Positions 1 to 7,470 of a DNA stretch of 15,336 nt are shown here, piece by piece. The position numbers were made by a program, and so were the translations under genes. The stretch's first letter is position 1, and every line of letters starts with the position of its first letter. The DNA is from Methanoregulaceae archaeon. Its GTDB lineage: Archaea > Halobacteriota > Methanomicrobia > Methanomicrobiales > Methanospirillaceae. The DNA is taken from positions 1 to 15,336 of the forward strand of contig JACTVF010000021.1 of NCBI GenBank assembly GCA_019695435.1, given 5' to 3'. The notes under the pieces are model-generated. The model made no database searches, had not been told where the DNA came from, and saw only the letters and a program-made list of their open reading frames with translations.

Positions 1-48
1 TCACGCTGTAAACCGCACCGTACCCGTGACTTTGTTCCCGCTCCCATC

Positions 49-57
49 TTTTATCTG
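49..57 (+). promoter_or_regulatory. Possible TATA box of the DUF424-nmd3 operon
   Basis: TTTTATCTG lies about 25-33 nt before the ATG at 82. No Shine-Dalgarno sequence precedes that ATG, so a leaderless or nearly leaderless transcript would fit. A very similar TTTATCTG precedes the gene at 6955. The upstream gene is not visible, so this could instead lie within or just after it. Confidence 0.35.
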
Positions 58-81
58 GTGGCTCGGCAAAACAGCTGATCA

Positions 82-375
82 ATGTTTCTCAAAATCCACC
101 GGTCGCCCGGAACGGGTGACGTGGTTGCGGTCTGCGACCGCGAACTGCTCAATACGACGATAACCGATGGTGACCTGAGGGTCACCATATCCGATGGGTT
201 CTACGGCACCACCTGCGTAGACGAGGCGGCAGTCACCGAAGCTCTGAGCAGGGGCGACAATATTAACCTCATGGGCGAACGCTCTGTCGGAGTGGCGGTA
301 AAACTGGGACTTGTCTCCCGGGCTGACTGCATCATTATCGGCAGTGTGCCTCATGTCCAGATCTACAGGTTTTAA
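82..375 (+). CDS. DUF424 family protein
   Basis: This encodes a 97-residue protein resembling the archaeal DUF424 family: MFLKIHR at the start, RELLNTTI near residue 21, then a glycine-rich DGFYGT stretch and a C-terminal half with NINLMGERSVGVAVKLGLVS. The biochemical role of DUF424 is not established. Its position, 3 nt ahead of nmd3 and co-directional, suggests a link to translation or ribosome biogenesis, but this is inference from context. There is no signal peptide or membrane segment, so it should be cytosolic. The ATG at 82 is chosen because the family normally begins close to this hydrophobic first strand. No RBS is visible. An antisense ORF of similar length is a shadow. Confidence 0.8.
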   Translation: MFLKIHRSPGTGDVVAVCDRELLNTTITDGDLRVTISDGFYGTTCVDEAAVTEALSRGDNINLMGERSVGVAVKLGLVSRADCIIIGSVPHVQIYRF

Positions 376-378
376 ACC

Positions 379-1419
379 ATGACAATCCAGGACCGGTTCT
401 GCCCGAAATGTGGCAAACCTTTGGAGACGGACGGGTTCTGCCCGAGCTGTCGGGCGTCAGATACCCCGTGGGCCGTATGCGATACACGGGTGGCAAGCAC
501 TCACTGCCCCAGCTGCGGTGCGACCAAGCAGGTGAACACTTGGACAGATACGGAACGTGAACAGGCTGAGCTTGCGCCGGACCTGGCCCGGAGCGCGGTG
601 CATTTCCACCCCGACGTGAAGAAGCGCTCGATTGCCGTGGAGGTGCGCGACATCAGCCCCAACCGGTCCCGGGCCTACCTCACGATCACCGGTACCCTGT
701 ATGGGCTTTCCATGGAGAAGACTTGCACGGTCGAACTGGTCTGGCACAAGGAGCAGTGCGATCGGTGCAACCGGATCACCGGCAGTTACTACGAGGGAAT
801 TGTGCAGGTGCGTGCGGATGATCGGGACTTGAGCCCTTTTGAGCTGCAGTCGGCGGCAGCCATTTCAACCCAGATCGAGGAATCCCTCATTGCAGGTGGC
901 GAGCGGCTCTCGTTCATCTCCGACATGACTGAGAACCGGGACGGCCTCGACATCACGGTCGGCTCACAGCATATCGGCCTTTTGATTGTGCAGGGTATCA
1001 CGGCGCAGTTTGGCGGAAGATACACGACCCACCCTAAACTTGTCGGCGAGAAAAACGGGCGACAGCTCTTCAGGATCACGTATCTTGTCCGCCTGCCCCG
1101 GTACCAGCGGCATGACGTGGTCAAACTCGACCGGGTCTACGTTGAGGTGGAGCAGGTGGATTCCCGGCATGTGCGGGTCTTCGACCTGTCAGAGGGCAGG
1201 AGCCGTTCTATAAAGGAGGACGAGATCCTCCGGCGAATCGGCAATGCGCGGAACGCACAGCCGGCGCTTGTCGCGTATATTGCGGGTGGGATGATGGGCA
1301 TCCTTGATCCGGAGACCGGTGTGACAAAGGAATACCCGAAAAAACCGTGGCAGACAATTGTTGCCGGGGAAAACGTGCAGGTGCTCCGCGACGGGGAAAT
1401 CCTCGTTGTTATGAGATAA
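379..1419 (+). CDS. nmd3: Archaeal NMD3-type ribosome biogenesis/export protein
   Basis: This is a 346-residue NMD3 family protein. The N-terminus carries zinc-ribbon cysteine pairs: C8/C11 (CPKC), C21/C24 (CPSC), C43/C46 (CPSC) and C127/C130 (CDRC). The last pair runs into TGSYYEGIVQVR, the signature that in NMD3 follows the final zinc knuckle. The middle and C-terminal parts are beta-rich. In eukaryotes NMD3 is the nuclear export adaptor for the 60S subunit. Archaea have no nucleus, so the protein is presumed to act in late 50S maturation or subunit quality control. The gene starts 3 nt after the DUF424 stop and is followed 14 nt later by a Taw2-like tRNA enzyme, which gives a translation-related start to the operon. 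All expected cysteine pairs appear intact. Confidence 0.93.
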   Translation: MTIQDRFCPKCGKPLETDGFCPSCRASDTPWAVCDTRVASTHCPSCGATKQVNTWTDTEREQAELAPDLARSAVHFHPDVKKRSIAVEVRDISPNRSRAYLTITGTLYGLSMEKTCTVELVWHKEQCDRCNRITGSYYEGIVQVRADDRDLSPFELQSAAAISTQIEESLIAGGERLSFISDMTENRDGLDITVGSQHIGLLIVQGITAQFGGRYTTHPKLVGEKNGRQLFRITYLVRLPRYQRHDVVKLDRVYVEVEQVDSRHVRVFDLSEGRSRSIKEDEILRRIGNARNAQPALVAYIAGGMMGILDPETGVTKEYPKKPWQTIVAGENVQVLRDGEILVVMR

Positions 1420-1433
1420 CGTTTCGGAATATT

Positions 1434-2312
1434 ATGCGAGCGCGGGCAGTTCATAAAGATCAACTGGCAGCGGTCCGCGGTGCAGACTGGGTGGATTCGT
1501 CCCGGCATCCCTATGTCGAAGGGGAGACTGCATGGGTGCCGGTGAAGAAGGGATTTCCCTATGAACGTGATCTCCCGGACCGGCACCAGTACGGCGGAAG
1601 GGGTTTTTTTATGCTGGGCAATGTAGCGGTCATCCACGGCGCCCGGCCTGCCAAACGGGATGTGGAAGAGATCGTCAGCTTCCGGCACCCGCGCGGCGTG
1701 CTCTGGATCGAAACGCTCGCTGATGTGACCCGTACCCCGGAAACGGAGATCCTCTGGGGGGATGTCGGTGAGGTATGCCACCGTGAGAGCGGGTATACCT
1801 ACCACCTTGATCCCCGAAAGGTGATGTTTGCGCAGGGGAACCGGGACGAAAAGCAGCGGATGGCCCGGCTCGTCCGCGAAGGACAAAAAGATGCGCGGGT
1901 GGCAGACATGTTCGCCGGCATCGGCTACTTTGCGATCCCGATGGCGGGAAGCGGGGCCCGGGTCCATGCGATGGAGATCAACCCGGCCGCGTTTGGATAC
2001 CTGAACCGGAATATTATCCAGAACGGCCTTACCAGACGGGTAGAGGCAGCCTGCGGGGACTGCCGCACGCTCCTCTCCGGAGACTACGACCGTGTCGTCA
2101 TGGGGCATTTCGATGCCATTAAAATACTGCCTGCGGTTTTCCCCCATGTCCATGAGGGAAGCGTTATCCACGTGCACAGCATCGGCGACGCGACAGAAAC
2201 GATCCGGGGCTGCGTTGAAGGCGCAGGTTTTTCTGCCTCCATCCATGTACATAAGGTAAAGAAATACCGCCCGTACACGTGGCATATGGTGCAGGACGTG
2301 ACTCTCGTATGA
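1434..2312 (+). CDS. taw2: Trm5/Taw2 family tRNA enzyme, probably Taw2-like (wyosine pathway)
   Basis: This encodes a 292-residue class I SAM-dependent enzyme. Motif I is ADMFAGIGYFAIP (about residues 157-169), the form shared by Trm5 and Taw2/TYW2. Just before it is KVMFAQGNRDEK (about 129-140), resembling the MFSxGNxxEK motif of TYW2/Taw2 more than the KVYFSPRL motif of Trm5. I therefore infer the aminocarboxypropyl transferase that extends the wyosine base at G37 of tRNA-Phe; Trm5-type N1-methylation is the alternative. The open frame extends back into nmd3 to 1347. The ATG at 1434 is preferred because it avoids a 73-nt overlap and gives a usual N-terminus. The stop overlaps the coaBC start as ATGA. 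Confidence 0.72.
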   Translation: MRARAVHKDQLAAVRGADWVDSSRHPYVEGETAWVPVKKGFPYERDLPDRHQYGGRGFFMLGNVAVIHGARPAKRDVEEIVSFRHPRGVLWIETLADVTRTPETEILWGDVGEVCHRESGYTYHLDPRKVMFAQGNRDEKQRMARLVREGQKDARVADMFAGIGYFAIPMAGSGARVHAMEINPAAFGYLNRNIIQNGLTRRVEAACGDCRTLLSGDYDRVVMGHFDAIKILPAVFPHVHEGSVIHVHSIGDATETIRGCVEGAGFSASIHVHKVKKYRPYTWHMVQDVTLV

Positions 2313-3478
2313 CAATGCAGACCCTTGCCGGAAAACTGATCGTGATCGGCGTAACCGGAAGCATTGCGGCTGTCGAGACGGTCAGGCTGATCCATGCGCT
2401 GCGCAGGAAAGGTGCGACCGTCCAGCCGGTCATGAGTGCAGCGGCGCAGGGGATCATTCATCCCGATGCGCTCACGTACGCAAGCGGCAGGGAGACGATC
2501 ACCCGACTGTCAGGCCTTGTGGAACATGTAACCTTCTGCGGCGACGGCGGGAGCGCGTCACTGCTGCTCATTGCGCCCTGCACGGCAAACACGATAGGAA
2601 AGATCGCGTACGGGATCGATGATACCCCGGTCACGACGTTTGCGACCACGGCGCTCGGGAGCGGGATACCGGTGCTTGTGGTGCCGGCAATGCACCACAG
2701 CATGTACCGGCACCCGGCGGTCACCCGCAATATCAAAACCCTCGGATCGTGGGGTGTCGGGTTTGCAGGGCCGAAGATTGAAGAGGGAAAGGCAAAGATC
2801 GCCGATATTGATGAGATTGTCCTCAGGTGCGAACGGGCGGTTCTCGGCCGCCCGCTTGCCGGGAAAAAGGTGCTTGTCACGAGCGGGGGCTGCCGTGAAC
2901 CGGTGGATGACGTGCGGGTGCTGACCACCCGTTCAAGCGGCAGGATGGGGCGTGAACTCGCGCTCGACGCCTACCGGCTCGGCGCTGATGTTACCGTGGT
3001 TCACAATGCTACCCTTCCCTGTGTGCGGAATGTGCTAATTGAGACCTCCGGTGAGATGCGTGAAGCGGTCAGGAAGTACCTGAAGAAGGGGAGTCCCGAT
3101 CTCTATATCAGTGCAGCTGCCATCTCGGATTTTGCCCCCATAAGGGTTGACGGGAAGATCGCCAGCGGAACACCGGTCACGCTTGACCTTTCCCCGCTCC
3201 CGAAACTGATCGATAGTGTCCTTGAGCATGCAGAGACACGGGTTGTCGCATTCAAGATCGGGCGAAAACCCCTGCCGGAGGCAAAGGCGCTGCTTTCCCG
3301 TGGCGCTTGGATGGTGGTGATGAATGCCCCTGGGAGCATGGGTACGGCCACCGGCTCATACCGCGTCCTGACCAGAAAGACAAAGACCGGCAAACCCGTT
3401 ACCGGGACAAAAGAGGAGATTGCAGCCCTGATCTGGCAGGAGATCCTGGCGGAAATGAAAATTTCCGGTATTTCCTGA
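2309..3478 (+). CDS. coaBC: Bifunctional phosphopantothenoylcysteine decarboxylase/phosphopantothenate-cysteine ligase
   Basis: This 389-residue fusion performs two steps of CoA synthesis: ligation of cysteine to 4'-phosphopantothenate (CoaB) and FMN-dependent decarboxylation to 4'-phosphopantetheine (CoaC). The N-terminal CoaC flavoprotein domain shows GVTGSIAA (14-21), a probable active-site histidine H73 in LVEH, PCTANTIGK (90-98) and PAMHHSM (126-132). A short GPKIEEGKAK segment stands where bacterial CoaC has its cysteine flap. The CoaB domain shows VTSGGCREPVDDVR (190-203), SSGRMG (209-214) and AAAISDFAP (269-277). The ATG at 2309 overlaps the preceding stop as ATGA and is preferred to the in-frame ATG at 2279. 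Pantoate kinase and phosphopantothenate synthetase follow directly, giving three consecutive pathway enzymes. Confidence 0.95.
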   Translation: MTMQTLAGKLIVIGVTGSIAAVETVRLIHALRRKGATVQPVMSAAAQGIIHPDALTYASGRETITRLSGLVEHVTFCGDGGSASLLLIAPCTANTIGKIAYGIDDTPVTTFATTALGSGIPVLVVPAMHHSMYRHPAVTRNIKTLGSWGVGFAGPKIEEGKAKIADIDEIVLRCERAVLGRPLAGKKVLVTSGGCREPVDDVRVLTTRSSGRMGRELALDAYRLGADVTVVHNATLPCVRNVLIETSGEMREAVRKYLKKGSPDLYISAAAISDFAPIRVDGKIASGTPVTLDLSPLPKLIDSVLEHAETRVVAFKIGRKPLPEAKALLSRGAWMVVMNAPGSMGTATGSYRVLTRKTKTGKPVTGTKEEIAALIWQEILAEMKISGIS

Positions 3479-3562
3479 CCGGGGTCTGCCCCGCACCCTC
3501 TCGTGAGCACAACTCCTAAAAAAGCCGGGCGTCCAACAGTGTATGACAGGTACCAGACCGCC

Positions 3563-4429
3563 ATGAAACCTGCAACGGTGACAGCATTTTGTCCCGGCCA
3601 CATCTCCGGGTATTTCCGGAGGGTGGACGGGCGTGATCCGGCAACAACGGGGAGCATTGGCGCCGGTATCGTGATAAGCGAGGGCGTGACGGCAACCGTG
3701 AGATCCGCTGACCAGACATCGGTAGTTGTACGGGTACGGCCACCGGAAGGAGAGCCCGCGGAGATCTCCCGCTCATCCCCACCCCTTTCTTCGGCGCTTG
3801 ACCGTCTGGACGTTACCCTCGCAGTGGAGACGGTCTGCCGGCTTCCCATCGGCGCCGGCTTCGGCCTCTCGGCAGCGGCGCTGCTTGCCACGCTCACTGC
3901 CACAGACCGGCTTCTCAATCTCGGGCTCTCGGCAGATGAGATTGCTGAGGTGGCGCACGAGACCGAGGTGATCTTCCGCACCGGTCTTGGGGATGTTGCC
4001 GCGTGCCAGGGTGGTGGGCGCGTCGTGAGGACCGGCCCCGGCATCCACGGCACGATCCTACGCTGTTTCGACATCGATGCCCCGGTTTGCGCCGTCAGTT
4101 TCGGTCCGATCCATACCCCGGATGTGCTTGGCTCTCCTACGCAGATGGCTCGGGTGGCAGCGGCCTTTCCCGCACGGCAGCCGGAAACATACACGGATTT
4201 TTTTGCCTGCTGCCGGGATTTCTCGGCTGCAAGCGGACTTGAGACGCCGGCGGTGCAACGGGTGCTGGCTGAATGTGACCGGCATCATATCCCGGCCGCC
4301 ATGACGATGCTCGGCGATGGGGTATTTGCCTGTGGGGACCATGCCTTTGAGGTACTCCATCCATTTGGCCGGGTATATGGGATGGGGATGGCTGATGCCG
4401 GCGTGCGCATCGTGGAGGCTGCAACATGA
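3563..4429 (+). CDS. pok: Pantoate kinase (GHMP kinase superfamily)
   Basis: This is a 288-residue archaeal pantoate kinase, which phosphorylates pantoate to 4-phosphopantoate with ATP. In archaea it replaces the first part of the bacterial pantothenate-pantothenate kinase route. The N-terminus has the family's TAFCPGHISGYF (7-18). The glycine-rich GHMP phosphate-binding loop is LPIGAGFGLSAAA (94-106), and a TGLGDVAA motif lies in the middle. The frame is open back to a GTG at 3503. I prefer the ATG at 3563 because it places the conserved AFCPGH motif at the usual distance from the start. Neither start has a clear RBS. The stop overlaps the next start as ATGA, and the next gene makes the product's downstream partner enzyme. 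Confidence 0.9.
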   Translation: MKPATVTAFCPGHISGYFRRVDGRDPATTGSIGAGIVISEGVTATVRSADQTSVVVRVRPPEGEPAEISRSSPPLSSALDRLDVTLAVETVCRLPIGAGFGLSAAALLATLTATDRLLNLGLSADEIAEVAHETEVIFRTGLGDVAACQGGGRVVRTGPGIHGTILRCFDIDAPVCAVSFGPIHTPDVLGSPTQMARVAAAFPARQPETYTDFFACCRDFSAASGLETPAVQRVLAECDRHHIPAAMTMLGDGVFACGDHAFEVLHPFGRVYGMGMADAGVRIVEAAT

Positions 4430-5157
4430 TCCCTCCGGATCACCCCCGGTACAGGTCGCTTATCACCCGCGAGCACCTTGCAGACTGTGCACGAAAGGGG
4501 GTCGTCTCGTGGGAAGGACTTACCTCCCATGGGCGCGGGGAGGCGTTCGATTACCTGCTCGGTGAAAAGACGAGCGCGAGCGCCCGCCGGGCAGGGAAGA
4601 CTGCCGCTGCGCTGCTCCGCACTGCCCGCCACCCGGTCATCTCGGTGAACGGCAACACCGCTGCGCTCGCAGCGCGTGAGATTGCGCTTCTCCAGAAGGC
4701 GAGCGGCGCACTGGTCGAGGTCAACCTCTTCCACCGGACACCGGAACGCGTGCAGCAGATCGAATCCCTTCTCCGCAAGGCGGGGGCCGATGTCTTCTCG
4801 GGCGAAGCCGAACGCCTTCTCCCGCTCTCGCACGACCGGGCCTTCTGCCGGCGCGAAGGGATGTTTGCGGCAGATGTGGTGCTGGTCCCGCTCGAAGATG
4901 GCGACCGGTGCGGGGTGCTTGTCGGGATGGGGAAAAAAGTGATCGCGATCGATCTCAATCCCCTCTCCCGCACCGCAAAGACGGCCACTCTGACCATCGT
5001 GGATGAAGTGACCCGGGCCCTCCCGGTGATTGCTGATGCCTGCACAGCGCTTACGGATGAGGAGTGCCGCGAACTTGTTACGGTGCTGGACAACCATGCG
5101 TTCCTCAAGGAAGCACTGGATGAGATGGCAGCGAGGCTTTGTCATGCTCTGGACTGA
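4426..5157 (+). CDS. pps: 4-phosphopantoate--beta-alanine ligase (phosphopantothenate synthetase)
   Basis: This 243-residue protein matches the archaeal phosphopantothenate synthetase (former DUF137), which joins 4-phosphopantoate and beta-alanine using ATP to give 4'-phosphopantothenate. Recognisable family motifs are HPRYRSL (6-12), REHL (15-18), HGRGEAFDYLLGE (35-47), ISVNGN near 71-76, VNLFHRTPERV near 97-107, VLVPLEDGDR and DLNPLSRTAKTA in the C-terminal third. The length is normal and all blocks are in order, so the gene appears functional. It overlaps the pantoate kinase stop by 4 nt and the following RFC gene by 14 nt, consistent with translational coupling. Confidence 0.95.
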   Translation: MIPPDHPRYRSLITREHLADCARKGVVSWEGLTSHGRGEAFDYLLGEKTSASARRAGKTAAALLRTARHPVISVNGNTAALAAREIALLQKASGALVEVNLFHRTPERVQQIESLLRKAGADVFSGEAERLLPLSHDRAFCRREGMFAADVVLVPLEDGDRCGVLVGMGKKVIAIDLNPLSRTAKTATLTIVDEVTRALPVIADACTALTDEECRELVTVLDNHAFLKEALDEMAARLCHALD

Positions 5158-6142
5158 ACGCTACCGCCCGGCGCGGCTTGAAGATATATGCGGGCAGGAC
5201 CGGGTCGTTCAGCTCCTGGTCTCCTGCGCGGCCTCCGGCACGAGCCCGCACCTGATGCTTGCCGGCCCGCATGGCACCGGCAAGAGCACAGCAATACGGT
5301 GCTTCGCGGAACGGCTGTATGGTGAGAACTGGGAAGCGAACACATCGATCTTCCAGACAGCCGATCTTTTTTCGCAGGGGAAAAAACTGCTCGAGGAGGA
5401 CGAACGGTATGTCCACTTGTACCAGAAGAGCCAGAGCCTGATTGTAAACTTCAAGTACATTCTGAAATGGTATGCCTCGATGCGCCCGCTCGATGCAGAC
5501 TTCAAGCTGATGGTCTTTGAGGATGCGCATGCCCTCACCCGCGAAGCCCAGCAGGGGTTGCGCAGGATTATGGAGCAGTATAGCAGTACCTGCCGGTTTG
5601 TTTTTACCACCACCAACCAGAGTGCGATCATCCCTGCAATAAGCTCGCGCTGTCTTCCGCTCTTTTTTGCACCAGTATCCTCCGATGTGCTCATTTGGCA
5701 GCTTAAGCAAATCCGGGAACGGGAGCAGCAGGGTGCATCCTTTGCCTGCAGAGATGACGACATTGAACTGATAGCCGAGGTCGCGCAGGGTGACATGCGC
5801 AGGGCTATCCTGATGCTCCAGGCCGCGTTCCAGGCCGGCTCGTGCAGCAACCTTTCTGAATTGTCACAATCGGATACCGGAACAGTTGCCACCTCTGCCC
5901 TCAACCTGTTGAAGGAGGGCGACCTGCGGGGAGGTATCCGCCAGCTTGAGTCGCTGATGATCGATTACGGTCTCTCTGGCCGGGAAGTCCTCTCTGAGAT
6001 CAGGGTCATCGCCCACCGGGAATACAACCACCCGCTGCTTGCGACAGCCCTCGCTGACGCAGATGCCCGCCTCGGGCATGCAAACAACGATTATATCCAG
6101 ATCGACGCCCTTGCCACCGGCATAAAGGATATGTTCTCATGA
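5144..6142 (+). CDS. Replication factor C small-subunit paralogue (RfcS2-like clamp-loader ATPase)
   Basis: This 332-residue AAA+ protein starts MLWTERYRPARLEDICGQD, the RFC box II region. It has Walker A GPHGTGKST (41-49), sensor-1-like TTTNQSAII (155-163) and the RFC SRC motif at 168-170, so it belongs to the RFC small subunits that load PCNA onto primed DNA. The Walker B site reads VFEDAH (124-129) instead of the usual LDEAD, with the acidic pair in reverse order. The segment TADLFSQGKKLLEEDERY replaces the usual ASDERGI block. Several euryarchaea carry two RFC small subunits, and this fits the second. The frame is open upstream to 5030, but the ATG at 5144 gives the canonical N-terminus with a 14-nt overlap. 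The stop overlaps the next start as ATGA. Confidence 0.88.
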   Translation: MLWTERYRPARLEDICGQDRVVQLLVSCAASGTSPHLMLAGPHGTGKSTAIRCFAERLYGENWEANTSIFQTADLFSQGKKLLEEDERYVHLYQKSQSLIVNFKYILKWYASMRPLDADFKLMVFEDAHALTREAQQGLRRIMEQYSSTCRFVFTTTNQSAIIPAISSRCLPLFFAPVSSDVLIWQLKQIREREQQGASFACRDDDIELIAEVAQGDMRRAILMLQAAFQAGSCSNLSELSQSDTGTVATSALNLLKEGDLRGGIRQLESLMIDYGLSGREVLSEIRVIAHREYNHPLLATALADADARLGHANNDYIQIDALATGIKDMFS

Positions 6143-6870
6143 GCACGGCAAAACAGGAGAAAATCCAGCAGCACTACGATGCGATTGCCGATATCTACGA
6201 CACTCATTACGATTACCCGCGCGGCCGGTGCTATCATACGCATCTCAGCCGCCACGTGATAGACTCACTCCCAAAGGGTGGTGATCTCCTCGATATCGGC
6301 TGCGGCACCGGCCTTTTTGTCGAAAAGTACCTCCACCATGGGGGAACAGCCATAGGAATCGACCTGAGCCGGAATATGATCGAGCGTGCACGCGGCCGCT
6401 GCGCATGCTGCGATTTTACGCTTGGAACCGGGGAATCCATTCCGTTTTGCGACAACTCCTTTGACGCGATCTCAAGCATCCTTGTCTTCAGTTACCTGCG
6501 GGACCCCGGAGCCATGCTCCGCGAGGCATACCGGGTGTTGCGTCCGGGCGGGGCGATCTCGATCTGTACGCTCGGGAAAAAGCTGCTCACCTGCGGCATC
6601 CCGGCCATCTACCATATCAGCGAGAAGATACGGGTCAGGCATGTCGTTATGAAGAATTTCGGCGAGCACTACTACGACGAGGAAGAGATGTACGCACTCT
6701 TCTGCGAGGCCGGGTTTTGCGATATCCGGATCAGCTGGTGCTCGTTTGCGCATATCGATATGATCGACCCGCTCTTCCACCTCGCGCGGCGGGTGGAACC
6801 CTTTGTCGAACGCCGGCTTCCCCAGCTGGCCTATAATATCTGTGTGGATGCAAGAAAACCGCAGGAATAA
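6139..6870 (+). CDS. Class I SAM-dependent methyltransferase (UbiE-like fold), substrate unknown
   Basis: This is a 243-residue methyltransferase of the Methyltransf_11/25 type. After a helical start ending in HYDAIADIYD comes motif I LLDIGCGTGLF (50-60), then the acidic motif II residue in GIDLSRNMI, the post-motif FCDNSFDAI and EAYRVLRPGGAI. The C-terminal part (GFCDIRISWCSF) is the usual last strand pair. Nothing identifies the substrate: small molecule, lipid or cofactor methylation are all possible. It is the last gene of the first operon, overlapping the RFC gene by 4 nt. A short T5 run lies 6 nt after the stop. It contains more cysteines than most relatives, including a CACC pair near residue 88. 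Confidence 0.85.
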   Translation: MSTAKQEKIQQHYDAIADIYDTHYDYPRGRCYHTHLSRHVIDSLPKGGDLLDIGCGTGLFVEKYLHHGGTAIGIDLSRNMIERARGRCACCDFTLGTGESIPFCDNSFDAISSILVFSYLRDPGAMLREAYRVLRPGGAISICTLGKKLLTCGIPAIYHISEKIRVRHVVMKNFGEHYYDEEEMYALFCEAGFCDIRISWCSFAHIDMIDPLFHLARRVEPFVERRLPQLAYNICVDARKPQE

Positions 6871-6875
6871 GACAA

Positions 6876-6880
6876 TTTTT
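6876..6880 (+). terminator. Weak oligo-T termination site after the first operon
   Basis: TTTTT follows the methyltransferase stop by 6 nt, before a new promoter-like sequence at 6913. Archaeal polymerase can stop at T5 or longer runs, so this is a plausible but weak end for the 82-6870 operon. Confidence 0.35.
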
Positions 6881-6912
6881 GTGAGTACGAGGGGAGGAAT
6901 CCGTCCCCAACC

Positions 6913-6945
6913 TTTATCTGCCGCACGGCAGAATTAAATAAGGAG
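6913..6945 (+). promoter_or_regulatory. Promoter and Shine-Dalgarno site for the RGG-rich small protein
   Basis: A TATA-like TTTATCTG at 6913-6920 is followed by AAGGAG at 6940-6945, nine bases before the ATG at 6955. A start of transcription about 25-27 nt below the TATA box would give a very short leader beginning close to the RBS. The 84-nt gap separates this gene from the preceding operon. Confidence 0.5.
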
Positions 6946-6954
6946 TTTTCATAC

Positions 6955-7296
6955 ATGGGCAAGACAGGTACAACCCTCTGGTCACAGGTAAAGGGTGTCA
7001 AGGGCCAGATACGGCTCGTTCCGAAAAAAGAAGGCGAACGCAAAAGTCCGGGACCCAACCAGAGATTCAGGTCCAGCATCAACTTAAAGAAAATCGATCA
7101 GGCTGCAGCTGAAGAGCAGCGCGGCGGCCGGGGTGGCGCACGGCGCGGCGGCAGCCGGGGCCGTGGCGGAAGACGCGGTGGCGACCGGTCCGGCGGCTCG
7201 GGCCTGAACGAGTCTACCGCAAGCCCGCTCATCCGCAGGCGTATGCGCCGCGCGAAAGTCTCCATGCTTGGTGCGAAGGCTAAGGCCGCACGGTAA
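6955..7296 (+). CDS. Small basic protein with RGG-rich region (DUF5350-like), function unknown
   Basis: This encodes 113 residues in three parts. The basic N-terminal part (MGKTGTTLWSQVKGVKG, then LVPKKEGERKSPGPNQRF and SSINLKKIDQ) resembles, from memory, a small methanogen family annotated DUF5350. The middle (about 59-82) is almost entirely Arg and Gly, with several RGG and RG repeats. The C-terminal part is basic, with SPLIRRRMRRAKVSMLG. RGG boxes in other organisms bind RNA and are targets of arginine methylation, so an RNA- or ribosome-associated role is plausible but unproven. I considered ribosomal protein S8e and rejected it because its motifs are absent. A good RBS (AAGGAG), its own promoter and a T7 terminator suggest a well-expressed single gene. 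Confidence 0.72.
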   Translation: MGKTGTTLWSQVKGVKGQIRLVPKKEGERKSPGPNQRFRSSINLKKIDQAAAEEQRGGRGGARRGGSRGRGGRRGGDRSGGSGLNESTASPLIRRRMRRAKVSMLGAKAKAAR

Positions 7297-7371
7297 TTTA
7301 CCAGATATTTTCTGTCGGCTGGCCCGTAATCGGCAGATCATTGCCGGGGGATGATCCTATCCCGCAGACAA

Positions 7372-7378
7372 TTTTTTT
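7372..7378 (+). terminator. Oligo-T terminator
   Basis: Seven Ts about 75 nt after the stop of the RGG-rich gene form a typical archaeal factor-independent termination signal. The next TATA-like box follows 25 nt later. Confidence 0.5.
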
Positions 7379-7400
7379 ACATGTTTTCCTGATGTATCTG

Positions 7401-7410
7401 CTATACATTG
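7401..7410 (+). promoter_or_regulatory. Putative TATA box for the 7471-12008 gene cluster
   Basis: CTATACATTG is TATA-like and lies after the T7 terminator. Transcription would begin near 7428-7434, giving a leader of roughly 30-40 nt before the first gene. Confidence 0.45.
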
Positions 7411-7470
7411 TCTTCTTGTTCCAGCAGTTTCAATCATAATCATCATTTATCTCCAGCGACCATGGTGAGT

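Noticed and set aside
1..78. C-terminal end of an upstream gene (frame open from base 1 to the TGA at 76-78)
   Set aside because: Only 25 codons are visible, with no recognisable motif; another frame stops at 7-9. It cannot be assigned.
1137..2315. 392-codon open frame on the minus strand
   Set aside because: It is antisense to nmd3 and the Taw2-like gene, with no recognisable family. It arises from high GC content.
3103..4194. 363-codon minus-strand frame
   Set aside because: It lies opposite coaBC and pantoate kinase, which are certain. The composition (Ser/Arg/Ala-rich) is typical of a shadow frame.
6955..7296. Ribosomal protein S8e
   Set aside because: The size is similar, but the S8e sequence blocks are absent and the centre is an Arg/Gly repeat.
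7297..7461. tRNA or other RNA gene between the RGG-rich gene and the next operon
   Set aside because: No cloverleaf or conserved T-loop is seen; only a T7 run and a TATA-like box.
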